Of a DNA stretch of 64,000 nt, positions 27,900 to 37,695 are shown in pieces. Under the pieces are notes generated by a model. The model was given only the letters and a program-made list of their open reading frames with translations. It ran no database searches and was not told the DNA's origin. The position numbers were made by a program, and so were the translations under genes. The stretch lies in the NCBI GenBank assembly GCA_963697705.1, contig CAVOPA010000015.1, positions 122,785-186,784 on the forward strand. The letters run 5' to 3'. Source of the stretch: CAVUCH01 sp963697705. GTDB lineage: Bacteria > Acidobacteriota > Vicinamibacteria > Vicinamibacterales > JAENWD01. How positions within the stretch are numbered: position 1 is the stretch's first letter; each line of letters starts with the position of its first letter.

Positions 27900-30773
27900 A
27901 TCCTGAACGCTGGCAGGAGATCGAACGGCTTTACAACTCAGCCCTGGCAGTCGAATCCGGCCAACGCGAATCTTTCCTCAAACAAGCCTGCGCTGGTGAT
28001 GAGTCTCTGCAAAGAGAAGTCGAACAACTGCTTGCTTCTCAGTCTCGAATTGAACGCTTCATCGAATCCCCGGCGTTAGAGGTGGCGGCCAAAATCCTGG
28101 CGAAGGATCGGACGAAATCGAATGCGGCGAATCTGGTCGATCGGACGCTGACCCATTACCACATGGTCGAGAAGATCGGCGGGGGTGGTATGGGTGACGT
28201 TTATCGCGCCCGCGATGATCGTCTCGGACGGGATGTCGCCGTCAAGGTGCTCCCAGCGGAGTTTGTGACTGATCCGGAGAGGAAGAAGCGGTTCATCCAG
28301 GAGGCCAAGGCGGCCTCCGCTCTCAACCATCCCAACATCATCACGGTTCACGAGATTGCCAATGACCATAACGTGGACTTCATCGTCATGGAGTATGTGG
28401 CCGGAAAAACGCTGGATCAGTCGATCGGCCCCAAGGGATTGAGACTGCCGGCGGCGTTGAACTACGCGACCCAGATTGCCGAGGCGCTTGCGGCGGCGCA
28501 TGCGGCCGGCATCGTTCATCGGGATCTTAAACCGGGCAATGTGATGATCACACCATCCGGCCTCGTGAAATTACTGGATTTCGGGTTGGCGAAGTTGACC
28601 GAATCTGCGCGAGGGAGTCTAGTCCCGTCGGAAAGCCAGCATCCGGATAGCGAGGAAGGCCGGATTTTCGGCACGGTTGCCTACATGTCGCCGGAGCAGG
28701 CGGAAGGCAAGGCGGTGGACGCACGCTCGGACATCTTCAGTTTCGGCAGCCTTCTTTACGAAATGCTCACAGGACAGCGCGCTTTCCAGGGAGACTCGAA
28801 ACTGTCCACACTATCGGCGATCCTGCATCGGGAGCCGAAACCGGTCTGCGAAATCATCGTTTCCGTGCCGCCCGAGGTGGAGCAGCTCGTCAGGCGCTGC
28901 CTGCGGAAAGAGCCTGCCCGGCGCTGGCAGCACATGTCTGATGTGAAAGTCGCACTCGATGATGTCAAAGAGCAGTCGGAATCGAAGAAGCTGGGTGCGT
29001 CAATCTCGGCGGCGCCCACGCGAAGGACGCGGCGCTGGTGGTTGGCAGCCGCCATCGCCAGTATCGCACTCGGGGTTGCTGCGGTTTGGTACGTTGGCCA
29101 TTCGAGAGGTCGCGGTTCTGTCGAGCCAATGACTGCCGTCCCTTTGACGGCATACCCCGGTGAAGAGGATTCTCCTACTTTTTCTCCGGACGGCACACTG
29201 ATCGCTTTCTCGTGGAACAAAGACGGAAACAAGGACATCTATGTGAAGGTAGTGGATTCCGCCGCCGAACCGCATCGGTTAACGACAGACGCCGCGGAAG
29301 ACTCCTTGCCGAAATGGTCTCCCGACGGACGTTCGATCGCATTTGTCCGCGACAAGAGCCTGATGCTCATGTCGCCATTCGGCGGATCTGAGCGAAGGCT
29401 GGCATCGGTAGCCGGGTCGAGCATCGACTGGAAGCCGGATGGGAAATATATCGTATCGACCGCAGAGAACCGTGGAGGAGTTTCCACAAGATCATTCTTG
29501 TCTCCGCGGATACAGGCGAAGTCACCCCGATAGACTACGAGCCCGAACCGGACAAGCGGTGGAGTCATGTATTAATTGCTGTTTCCCCTGACGGAGAGAG
29601 CATTGCCTGCTCGCGATACAAAGTTGGTGCCGCTGACCTGGCCGTAATCCCGTTCGGAGGTGGCACGGCGAGACACTTGGTGGCCGTAAGCCCCAGCATC
29701 AGGGGTCTGGTGTGGACCCCGGATGGGAAGGAACTTATCTGGGCGGAAGCGGCCGTGAACAATCCGGGGCTCCGCCGAATTGCGGTGGATGCTCGCGAGG
29801 GAGCGATTCCTCAACGCCTGTCCGGAGTGGGAGAGGACGGCCGGTATCCGGTCTTCGCACGTCCAGGATTCCATGGCGGTGTGCGCATGGCCTACTCGCT
29901 CCGGGTTCGCGACAACAGTGAACCTGTTGCGCGTGGATTTGTCAGCCGAAGGGAAAATGCTCGGAGAACCACATCCCATCGCCACGACGACTCGTGTGAA
30001 TTTCGATCCCCAGATTTCAGCCGACGGCAGGCGCATTGTCTTCATTTCGAACCGCTCCGGCGTCTACGAGATTTGGGCCTCGGCAAGCGATGGCTCCAAT
30101 TGTGTGAAGCTAACGAAGTCCGTCGCTTTGTTCCCAGGCTCTCCGCGCTGGTCGCCGGATGGGAAAATGATTGTCTTCGACGGGCGCGACGAGGCAGGCA
30201 ACGCCGATATCTACAGCGTGCCTGCGGAGGGAGGGGCGGTACGACGCTTGACGAGCGAAACAAGTATAGAAGCACGACCCTGCTTCTCGATCGACGGTCG
30301 CTGGGTCTATTTCAGATCCGATACGTCCGGCGACCGACGCTATTACCGCATGCCTGCGGACGGGAATTCCCATCCCGCCGGGGAGTGGCAGCAGGTCATA
30401 TCGTCTTATGTAGTGGAGGCCTTTCCCTCGGCAGACGGGAAGTCCCTCTATTTCCCCAGAGGCTTCGGCGAGGGGATCTTCAGCGTGCCCGCCGAGGGTG
30501 GATCCGAGAAGAAGGTGATGAGCGCGGGAAGGCCGATCTCTGGAGCATTACGGGAAGGGCAATCTACTACGTCGAAACACGAACGCGGCCCACCGGACGT
30601 GATGCGCTTTGATATCAAGACCGGGGTCACGACCAAGGTCGGCCCGATCGGCAATCGCATTGAGTCGGAACTCCTCTCCGGCCATGTGCGTGAGTCGCGA
30701 TGAGCACTTCCTCGTTTATGTCGAACGGAGCGAACCGGAAGCTGACTTGATGATGGTGGACAACTTTCGGTAA
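27896..30773 (+). pseudogene. Ser/Thr kinase-PD40 protein, multiply frameshifted
   Basis: It starts with GTG at 27896, as NPERWQEIERLYNSALAVES. This N-terminal segment is standard in acidobacterial kinases paired with ECF sigma genes. The kinase domain is intact: GGGGMGDVYRARDDR, VAVKVLP, HRDLKPGN, DFGLAKL and MSPEQAEGKAVDARSDI. The membrane span is WLAAAIASIALGVAAVWYVG. PD40 blades follow, but the frame changes near 29490, 29915, 30540-30600 and 30690. The last residues (EADLMMVDNFR, stop 30771-30773) match the usual end of such proteins. The kinase could still be made as a short product ending at 29533. Confidence 0.8.
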
Positions 30774-31147
30774 CGATTTCCCCCGGTTCGAGGCGCATTC
30801 GCCCCGACCTAATCTGGTAACTGGCGGCGGCTTTGGAGGTGTACATGGCCGCCCTGACTCCGCCTCGCCGACGGGACCGATCGATGCCGCACGCGCTTGG
30901 ATTCGACGGAGAACGGATGCCCGCGGAGCCGTCCGATGCGTGCTTTCATCGGAATTTCGCCGTTGACTGACGAAGGGATGGGGTGACGCCATTCGGCCTC
31001 CGCCGTCGGTAGGAGTGGAAATCGTCGTGACGTGTCGGCAAGCAGCGAACCGCAAACGTCTCTCGGACAGACGCTGGCTGGCTCACGTGCGTGACTGCGT
31101 TGCAGGCCGCACCTGCGGCGGTTCGTGCTCGGTAATCGTGGTCGCTC
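30774..31147. other. Intergenic, nothing recognised
   Basis: About 370 bp lie between the kinase end and a PIN relic. No domain, RNA gene or repeat was found. Confidence 0.5.
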
Positions 31148-31300
31148 TCACTTCCGGCGACGGATCAGCGTCCAGTGCCCGAGAGCGAGGCCGCTGCGCT
31201 CGAACTCTGCCGTGGTGTGCGTGACGAGCGTGAGGCCAAGGCGCCTGGCGTGCGCCGCGATGTACAGGTCGTTAGCGCGGATCGGGGCTGCCGACCGAGT
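31148..31300 (-). pseudogene. VapC-type PIN toxin C-terminal remnant
   Basis: IRANDLYIAAHARRLGLTLV, then THTTAEFERSGLALGHW and the stop at 31148, is the C-terminal third of a VapC. It has the conserved D in NDLYIA and the region VTHTTAEF. The upstream part with the first catalytic Asp is lost. No antitoxin is found nearby. Confidence 0.6.
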
Positions 31301-31411
31301 GCCTCGACATCGAAAGCCCGAGTGCGGCGTAGTTGATCATGGCGAGTCCGCACCTGGCCCACGCCGGAGCACTGCGTGGCAGCGCGGGTCGGGTGCAGGA
31401 ACACGTCAACG

Positions 31412-32785
31412 CTACTTGAGCTTCTGGAGCATCGCGCGCGCGTTCCCGTTGGCCGGGTCGAGTTCCACGGCGCGCGAGTACGCCTTGCGCGCGTCGTCAC
31501 CCCTGTTCGCCCGGTTGTAGGCTTCGCCGAGACTATCGAAGACGTTGGACGATTCCGGGTACTGCCGCGCGTTGAGTTCAAAGAGCCGGACCGCGCCGGC
31601 GACATCACCCATGCCGAGCAGCGTGTATCCCAACCGGTTCAACTCGCCTTCCGCGAAGTCGTACGCGTTCGGCTCGGTCGCGCGCAGCCGCTCGTAGACA
31701 GCGATCGCGCCGTCGACGCCCTTCTGCTTGATGACGGGAATGAGGTTCCGCGCGATCGAGAGCCGTGGCGGCGTGTACGGCCGATGGTGCAGGATGTCGA
31801 CCACTGCGTCGGCAATCTCGAGGCGCCGGCTGTCGCCGCTGGTCAGGATGATGATGGTGATGCGATCGTTGACGCGCCGACCGAGGAACGCCCTGCGGTC
31901 GCCCGAGTTGCCGGTATGCCAGATGAGGGTGTCGCCGTTTCGCTGCCCCACGTTCCAGCCGAACGCATACGTCGACGTGCCTTCCGCGACCGTTGCAGGC
32001 ACGAGCGCCTCCGAAAGCGTCTTCGCGCCGACCAGTTTCCCGGTTGCGATCGCGCGATCCCACTTGAGCAGGTCGTCGAGCGTCGACGCCAGGCCGCCGT
32101 CGCCCTTGACTGCTTCGGCGGAGCGCGGTCCCGAGAGGGGCCGGGTCCGGCTCATCCCGAGCGGTCCAAAGATCGAGTTCTGCAGGAAGTCATCGAAGCG
32201 CTGACGGGACACCGTCTCCACCACCATCGCCAGCAGGTTGTAGCCGGCATTCGAGTAGCGGTATCGAAGACCGGGGCGTGCGAAGTTCTTGGATTGGCTG
32301 CGCACCGCCTCGAGCACATCGCGCTCGAGAAGGTTCGGGCGGTCGATCCCGAGGTCGCCGACGTCGGGGATCCCGGAAGTGTGCGTCAATAAGTGGCGCA
32401 ACGTGATCGCAGGCCTGGTCTCCGCGAGCGCGGGCAGATACTGTCCGACGGGATCGTCGTAACGCAGGTTGCCCTGTTCGGCGAGCATCATCACCGCCAT
32501 CGCGGTGAACCCTTTGGCAAGGGAGGCGATGTTGACCGGTTCGTCCAGAAGCGCTCCAGCATCCAAGCCGGGCGCCGCGATGGCCTCGCGATAAACCGGT
32601 ACGCCGTCACGGGCGACGAGGATGACGCCGGTGAACTCTCCACTCTCGTGCAGCCGGACGAGCATCCGCCGTATCGTCTCGGGCTCGCTGCCCTGAGCTG
32701 CAGATCGATCGATCGGCTGTGCCAGGGCGACGCCGGGGGCAGCACAGAGCGCGAGGAGCAGATGCTCTGCCGCGAGCTTCATCAT
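31412..32785 (-). CDS. Secreted serine hydrolase (beta-lactamase/D-Ala-D-Ala type) with TPR tail
   Basis: This is a 457-residue protein. The signal peptide is LAAEHLLLALCAAPGVALAQ. The SxxK motif SLAK is in VNIASLAKGFTAMAV (about residue 82), the YxN motif in RYRYSNAGYNLL, and the third motif region in LIWHTGNSGDRRAFL (HTG). This is a class C beta-lactamase-like fold used by many esterases and peptidases. After about residue 310 the protein continues as TPR-like helices (GVDGAIAVYERLRATEP, EAYNRANRGDDARKAYSRAV). The start at 32785 is the first of two Met codons before the signal sequence. A longer frame from 32824 adds residues without a role. Confidence 0.88.
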   Translation of the reverse strand: MMKLAAEHLLLALCAAPGVALAQPIDRSAAQGSEPETIRRMLVRLHESGEFTGVILVARDGVPVYREAIAAPGLDAGALLDEPVNIASLAKGFTAMAVMMLAEQGNLRYDDPVGQYLPALAETRPAITLRHLLTHTSGIPDVGDLGIDRPNLLERDVLEAVRSQSKNFARPGLRYRYSNAGYNLLAMVVETVSRQRFDDFLQNSIFGPLGMSRTRPLSGPRSAEAVKGDGGLASTLDDLLKWDRAIATGKLVGAKTLSEALVPATVAEGTSTYAFGWNVGQRNGDTLIWHTGNSGDRRAFLGRRVNDRITIIILTSGDSRRLEIADAVVDILHHRPYTPPRLSIARNLIPVIKQKGVDGAIAVYERLRATEPNAYDFAEGELNRLGYTLLGMGDVAGAVRLFELNARQYPESSNVFDSLGEAYNRANRGDDARKAYSRAVELDPANGNARAMLQKLK

Positions 32786-33047
32786 TCGCTGACGAACACC
32801 GTGGCAGGCCTTAAGCACCAGCATGCGGAGCTTGGACGAAGCAGCAGGCGAAAGGTTCGCCTAAAAACGAAGCGCCGCGATGCGCGGAACTTGGCGGAGT
32901 TCTTTCGGGCAGGCCTGCTAAACGAAGTAACGTCGCCGAGGCCTGAGGGCGGCCTGCATCAGAGCACCACGTTGGAGAGGACAATATCTGATCCTGATGC
33001 CCAGCGGAGCCGGGTTGCTTTCGAACCGGCGACGACCGCGCTCAGTG
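32786..33047. other. Intergenic, nothing recognised
   Basis: Short spacer between the serine hydrolase and the kinase gene, both on the minus strand. It carries no recognisable coding sequence or repeat. Confidence 0.4.
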
Positions 33048-34856
33048 TCATTTACCTGGGTTCTTGAGCCACACCTGCCGAACCCACACGCCGCGGACCG
33101 TTTCGGGTTCTGTGCCTAGGGGGGTTGCCATCCCGAACAGGACGCGCGCGTTTGCCGGCATCGATGGCTGAGCACGAGGCACCAAGCCGCCCACACCGCG
33201 TAAGCGGCTGACCAGGCTCTGCGGCACCAGCGGCCTGGAAATGGGTCGGCCGGCGACAGGGCGCGGCAACGAGCTCAAGAGCTCATCGAACATCGACATC
33301 TGGCTGGGGCTGGCGAAAACCACGAAGTGCTCGCGCCCGCCCGCGCTTGTCACCTGCCACTGCGTGTCCTGGCCAGCCTGCTGACCGGGCAACTCGTGTA
33401 GCCGCTCGGCTGCCAGCGGATTACTCGACTCCTGGCCCTGAAGGGGGAAGAGCAGGTACGACTCGCCGTGCTCGTCTTCGTTGACGACGTAGACGTACAC
33501 GGGTCGAGACGATTGAATCCTGAGCGCGAGCGTATCGCCGGGCGCCACTCGATCACCTGCGGCCAGTCGAACGGCCTTCGATCGCGAGAACTTGTAGAGC
33601 GCCGCGCTGACGGTATAGGTGTCCGCCGGGACGGCGCCCGGTGCCACTGAGGATGATCCGGCAGTCGATGATGTTGTGGGGGTGTCGCCAGCCACGCCCG
33701 ACACGGTGGGGGAACGCCGCATCCATCCCGCACCGACGATCGACACAGACACCACGACGATGCCGACCGCTGCAATCGCGAGCCACGCGCGCGCCGGCAA
33801 GCCCTTGGGTATCGGCCGTGGCAGTGGATCGACTCCCTCGCTCATAAGGGCGTGCTCGAATTCTCCAGCAGTCTGATAGCGGCGCTTCGGATCGGGCGCG
33901 AGCGCCGACTCGACTGCGTGCACGAAGCCGGCGGGGAGATCCGGGCGGATGTCGCGCAGGCGCGTGCGCCGCCCCTCGTCGTGCCCGCGCTGGATTTCGA
34001 TGCGGTCTGTCCCGGAGACGGGATACGCACCGCTCACGAGGTGAAAGAGGAGCACGCCGAGACTGTAGATGTCGGAGGCGCGCGTCGCACCCTGCTGAGC
34101 GAATATCTCGGGCGCGAGATACAACGGCGTGCCGGCAACGTCGGTCAGCCCGGATTCGGCGGACACACCTGTGCCGAAATCCATCAGCACGATGCGACCA
34201 CCGCCTTCACGCATGACGTTTCGTGCCTTGATGTCACGGTGCACGAGCCCGGCATCGTGCACGGCGGCCAGCGCGCGACAGAGGTCGAGACCGATCAGCT
34301 TTGCCTCCTGCGCACTGAATATGCCGCGCGTGCGCAGTTCCGCATCCAGGGTGCGGCCCCGGATCAGTTCCATCCACAGGCCAACGCGCCCATCGAACCG
34401 ATCCGCGCCGTAGACGTCGACGATGTTGCCGTGACTGATGCTGGCGAGGAGGCGCGCTTCCTGAAGAACCCGCGCGCGCCTGGCGGAGTCCTGTTCCTGT
34501 CGAGGCGAGAAGAGCTTCAGCGCCACTTCGCGGCCCAGGCTGTCGCGCGCGCGATAGACCGTTCCAAACGCACCGCGCCCAATCGGCTCCAGAATCACGA
34601 GAGGTCCCCAGGCGCCTGGAGTCACAGCGGGCGACGACGGCCCCTGACCCTCGTCCCTGGAGACTATCGGCGTGTGGTCGTCAGGCCGCCGGAGGGCCGC
34701 TGTCAACCCTGCCACGACGCGCAGTTCGGACACGACCGCGCGCTCGAGCGCATCGTGCGTGCTCGGTTCCGCCGCATCCCAGTCGATCGGCTGGTCGTCG
34801 TCGATGAAGGAGGCCAGCTCGATCAACCGGCTCTCGTCAGGATCCTGGATGTTCAC
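33048..34856 (-). CDS. Ser/Thr protein kinase with DUF4384 domain
   Basis: This is a 602-residue protein. GTG at 34856 is chosen because AAGGAGAT lies upstream. The acidic N-terminal region (about 1-75) precedes a full kinase domain: GRGAFGTVYRARDS, VALKLFS, HRDIKARNVM, DFGTG and APEIFAQQG. A membrane span (WLAIAAVGIVVVSVSIVGAG) follows near residue 375. A C-terminal DUF4384 region comes last (VYVYVVNEDEHGESYLLFP and HFVVFASPSQMSMFDELLSS), often found with caspase-like peptidases. Its start overlaps the end of the sigma gene by 20 bp, so they are coupled. Divergent from the C11/CHAT operon, it is a candidate sensor for that locus. Confidence 0.9.
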   Translation of the reverse strand: MNIQDPDESRLIELASFIDDDQPIDWDAAEPSTHDALERAVVSELRVVAGLTAALRRPDDHTPIVSRDEGQGPSSPAVTPGAWGPLVILEPIGRGAFGTVYRARDSLGREVALKLFSPRQEQDSARRARVLQEARLLASISHGNIVDVYGADRFDGRVGLWMELIRGRTLDAELRTRGIFSAQEAKLIGLDLCRALAAVHDAGLVHRDIKARNVMREGGGRIVLMDFGTGVSAESGLTDVAGTPLYLAPEIFAQQGATRASDIYSLGVLLFHLVSGAYPVSGTDRIEIQRGHDEGRRTRLRDIRPDLPAGFVHAVESALAPDPKRRYQTAGEFEHALMSEGVDPLPRPIPKGLPARAWLAIAAVGIVVVSVSIVGAGWMRRSPTVSGVAGDTPTTSSTAGSSSVAPGAVPADTYTVSAALYKFSRSKAVRLAAGDRVAPGDTLALRIQSSRPVYVYVVNEDEHGESYLLFPLQGQESSNPLAAERLHELPGQQAGQDTQWQVTSAGGREHFVVFASPSQMSMFDELLSSLPRPVAGRPISRPLVPQSLVSRLRGVGGLVPRAQPSMPANARVLFGMATPLGTEPETVRGVWVRQVWLKNPGK

Positions 34857-35460
34857 GGGCCATCTCCTTGGCAAGCCGCACGATGGCACGATGCACCGCC
34901 ACCTGGGCCGCGGCTGCCGTCGGCTTGCCGAGCAGCTCCGCAACTTCTTCGTGGCTCATGCCCCACTCACAGCGCGCGACAATCGCCTGTTGATCCTGGG
35001 GTCTGAGGCGTTCGAGCGCCCTTTCGTACCGCTCGATGGCTTCGACCCCGATCACGCGTTCGAGGGGCGACGGTTCGAGACTCTCCTGGTTGCTGTCAAG
35101 GAGGTCGGGTGCGGGCCGCCGTTGTAGACGGCGCGCCTCGTCGCGGATCCGGTTCATCAGCGACAGGCGAAGATACGCCTGGAACGACCATTCATGGCGA
35201 GGCTCGAACACCGGCACGTGCTCGAGCGCGTGCATCAGGACTTCCTGAACGATGTCGCCCGTATCGAGCGCCCCGCGCGCGCCCGGCGGCAGACGGCCGC
35301 GCGCCCATCGGTGGAGGCGTGGAAGGTAGCGCGCGCACAGTTGCTCCCGGGCGTCTGGCGCGCCTGTGCGGGCGCGCAGAAGCAGCTGGAATGAGGTCTC
35401 GTTCTCCGGTTCCGGAGTAGTAGCGCTCTGCACCGGCCGACTCCAGGGTTGGAACGACAC
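34837..35460 (-). CDS. ECF-type RNA polymerase sigma factor
   Basis: This is a 207-residue sigma factor. Region 2 contains ALDTGDIVQEVLMHALEHVP and FQAYLRLSLMNRIRDEARRL. Region 4 contains LRPQDQQAIVARCEWGMSHE, then EVAELLGKPTAAAAQVAVHR. GTG at 35460 is preceded by GGAGGG at good spacing. An upstream ATG at 35517 would add 19 residues without homology. It is coupled to the kinase-DUF4384 gene. The pair probably sets transcription of a specific regulon, perhaps the divergent protease operon. Confidence 0.87.
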   Translation of the reverse strand: MSFQPWSRPVQSATTPEPENETSFQLLLRARTGAPDAREQLCARYLPRLHRWARGRLPPGARGALDTGDIVQEVLMHALEHVPVFEPRHEWSFQAYLRLSLMNRIRDEARRLQRRPAPDLLDSNQESLEPSPLERVIGVEAIERYERALERLRPQDQQAIVARCEWGMSHEEVAELLGKPTAAAAQVAVHRAIVRLAKEMAREHPGS

Positions 35461-35517
35461 CGAGGTCCCTCCGGGCCACCCGGACCATAAATCTGTGCCA
35501 GTGAACGCCGCTATCAT

Positions 35518-35987
35518 ACTGCTCCATTCGTGCGGAGACGTGTTCCGCCGGTAGGCACGCCGCAGATCCCGCCTACCCCATCAACGCTTGCCTGGCGGCT
35601 GTCATACACGTAGCCAGGGTAGGGGTGACAAATGACCTGCTCAGATGGCAGACATTCCGCCCGTCACCTGTATGAATCTCTGTTGGCGGTTCGTTATGAC
35701 TTGTAAGGGGACTGGCAGGCAGGCACGGGACGATAGGGCGTTCCGCGGATACGCGTGGCCGCGGTTATCCAGAGAACAGGGCGACTGCTTCGGTCTGCCG
35801 GATTGTGGTTTACCGAGGCGCGTGGCTGGTCTAGACTCCGCAGCCTGCGTCGCGCAGGGCGTCCGCGTTCGGTTCGTTTCAGTCGATAAGTCGCCCGTCG
35901 GAGCCGGATTGGCCTCAGCTCCGAGCGTGTCGGGCCTGGAGGTAAGACCATGGCGCCAGACAGCAGCGCATCGGAGTCAAGTCAGTT
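35518..35987. other. Divergent intergenic region between sigma/kinase and protease operons
   Basis: About 470 bp hold the outward promoters for the sigma-kinase pair and the C11/CHAT row. No clear operator or sigma-specific box could be defined by eye. No coding sequence is supported. Confidence 0.45.
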
Positions 35988-37240
35988 ATGACAGTGTCGA
36001 CCTCGGACGAGAAGAGAGACCGCCGAAGTGGACGGTGATGGTGTTCATGGGGGCCGAGACGATCGAGCGGCAACGAGCCTCTCGATGACGCGGCCGAAGC
36101 CGACCTCGACGAAATACGGTTCGTCGGCGCGGGCGCAAACCCTCGACGTCTATCGTGCAAGTACATCACAGCGTCGGTGCGACGCAGCGTTATCACTTCG
36201 GCTTCGACCGCGGGGGCGGGAAGCAAACAGAGAAAAAAAGGAAATACCAAAGGGAGGATCCGAGCAAGCCCTCATAGAGTTCGTCAGGGACTCGATCGAA
36301 GAGTCGGGCCATCGACCGCGGCGACCACTCGATGCTGGTGCTGTGGGGCCACGCGTATGATTTCGCGTTCGGTCGCCGGATGACGCGCGGGGGAGTCGTC
36401 GACGCGATCGATTTCGTCGAGTTGAGCGGAATGCTCCAACGCCTTCAAGACACGATAAAAACACGGTACACACCCTGTACAACGACGTCAGCGGAGGCCG
36501 TCCGACGCTCGACATCATCGGCTTCGACGCATGCGACGTCGCGACCGTGGAGCTGGCGTGCCAGCTGCAGCCCTTCGCGAAGTATTTGCTGGGCTCGGAG
36601 ATCGGCATTCCAATTCCGGGCTGGCCCTACGACCGGATCCTCGATCGACTCAAGAAGCCCGAGGGTCGACTCATGACGCCGCCGGAGTTCGGTTCGTACG
36701 TCGTGCGACGCTTCTGCGAATCGTACCCGGCTACGTCGCCGGTCTCGTTGACGTTCCTCAATCTGGCGCAGGCGACCGAACTCCGACACTCGCGAAAGTG
36801 CTGGCGCTGGCGCTGCTCGTCGCGATCGGCGACTGTGACAAGCGACATCGAATAATGGACTTGTTTACGCGATCACAGACGGGTGAAGACAGACCTTATG
36901 TCGACGTCGTCGATCTCTGCCTCAACCTGTTGCGTTACAGTGCAGACCCGCTCGTCGCCGAGACGGCGAGAGCGCTAGGTGATCTCCTGCTGAGCTCACG
37001 GCCTCCACTTGTCGGCGCCGTCCCACAGGCACGCGCTCGACAGGCGGAGGACTCCCGTTCATTGTGGACCACGGCCGCAACGCTGGCGAGCTCGCGAGGC
37101 TGAACGGCATCAGCCTTTACGCGCCACACGTTGCATTCGGCAACGACGTCGATGCCGTGAGGAGCCTTTACGACAAGTTCGTCTTTGCGCAGGAGACGGT
37201 TTGGAGCGGACTCGTGCACGCCCTAGCGAAACTGAGCTAG
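35988..37240 (+). pseudogene. Clostripain-like (C11) caspase-clan peptidase, frameshifted
   Basis: The protein of about 415 residues is read over several frames. KWTVMVFMGAE is the C11 start, followed by AADLDEI-type sequence and FVRDSIEESG. The His site is in HSMLVLWGHAYDFAFG (His 36350-36352) and the Cys site in LDIIGFDACDVATVELACQL (Cys 36532-36534). SYVVRRFCESYP, LCLNLLRYSADPLVAETARA and YAPHVAFGNDVDAVRSLYDK follow. Both catalytic residues are kept. Frame changes occur near 36070, 36310, 36455 and 36790, and probably elsewhere. Its end is 26 bp before the repeat protein gene, in a tight row with the CHAT gene. Confidence 0.75.
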
Positions 37241-37266
37241 CCAGTCGCACGACAAGAGGAGGGATC

Positions 37267-37695
37267 ATGGACGGTCAGATGAAGACGACTCCGCTCACCC
37301 GAGAGGATTTCGAAGCTCGCAGGCTCGCCGAGCGCGGCAGGGAGCCGGGCCGTGGCAGGGAGCCAGGACGAGGCAGGGAGCCAGGACGAGGCAGGGAGCC
37401 GGGACGAGGCAGGGAGCCGGGTCGCGGGAAGGAGCTGTTCGCCGATGGTCCCTCCCAGGTGGCTCAGGACGTCTTTCGGATGACGACCGACCTTGGCGGA
37501 CACCTCATCGTCGCGTTCGTGGCCCCGGTCAGCGCGTCCCGCTCGAGTTCGGACTCCGGGTGCGCAGCGCAGTCCTCGCTGGCTGACGTGGAGGCGGCCT
37601 CGGCTCGCGCGCTCCTGCAACTGCTTGATCGATCAAGTGAGGGCACCCATCAAGTAGCATCGAGCGCACGCGCCAACGGGGGTCAAATCATGTGA
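37267..37695 (+). CDS. Small protein with five GREPGR repeats
   Basis: This is a 142-residue protein with ATG at 37267 and GAGGAGG just upstream. Residues 24-53 are five exact GREPGR repeats, a strongly basic flexible arm. The C-terminal half (QVAQDVFRMTTDLGGHLIVA, then FVAPVSASRSSS and DVEAASARALLQLL) is unlike any family I recognise. The stop overlaps the GTG of the TPR-CHAT gene (GTGA), so translation is coupled. Its place between two caspase-clan proteases suggests an adaptor, inhibitor or protease substrate. That role is inference only. Confidence 0.75.
   Translation: MDGQMKTTPLTREDFEARRLAERGREPGRGREPGRGREPGRGREPGRGREPGRGKELFADGPSQVAQDVFRMTTDLGGHLIVAFVAPVSASRSSSDSGCAAQSSLADVEAASARALLQLLDRSSEGTHQVASSARANGGQIM
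37336..37425 (+). repeat. 18-bp in-frame tandem repeat x5 encoding GREPGR
   Basis: Five nearly identical 18-bp units (GGCAGGGAGCCGGGACGA type) lie inside the small gene between the C11 and CHAT genes. The length can change by slippage without loss of frame. Confidence 0.9.

Noticed and set aside
31376..32392. 338-codon plus-strand frame opposite the serine hydrolase
   Set aside because: It is a shadow of the minus-strand gene, which has SLAK, YSN and HTG motifs and a signal peptide.
33852..35006. 384-codon plus-strand frame opposite the kinase-DUF4384 gene
   Set aside because: It is a shadow of the kinase and sigma genes and shows no domain.
37336..37425. 18-bp repeat considered as a CRISPR or non-coding minisatellite
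   Set aside because: It is in frame inside a gene with a good ribosome binding site and encodes a perfect hexapeptide repeat.
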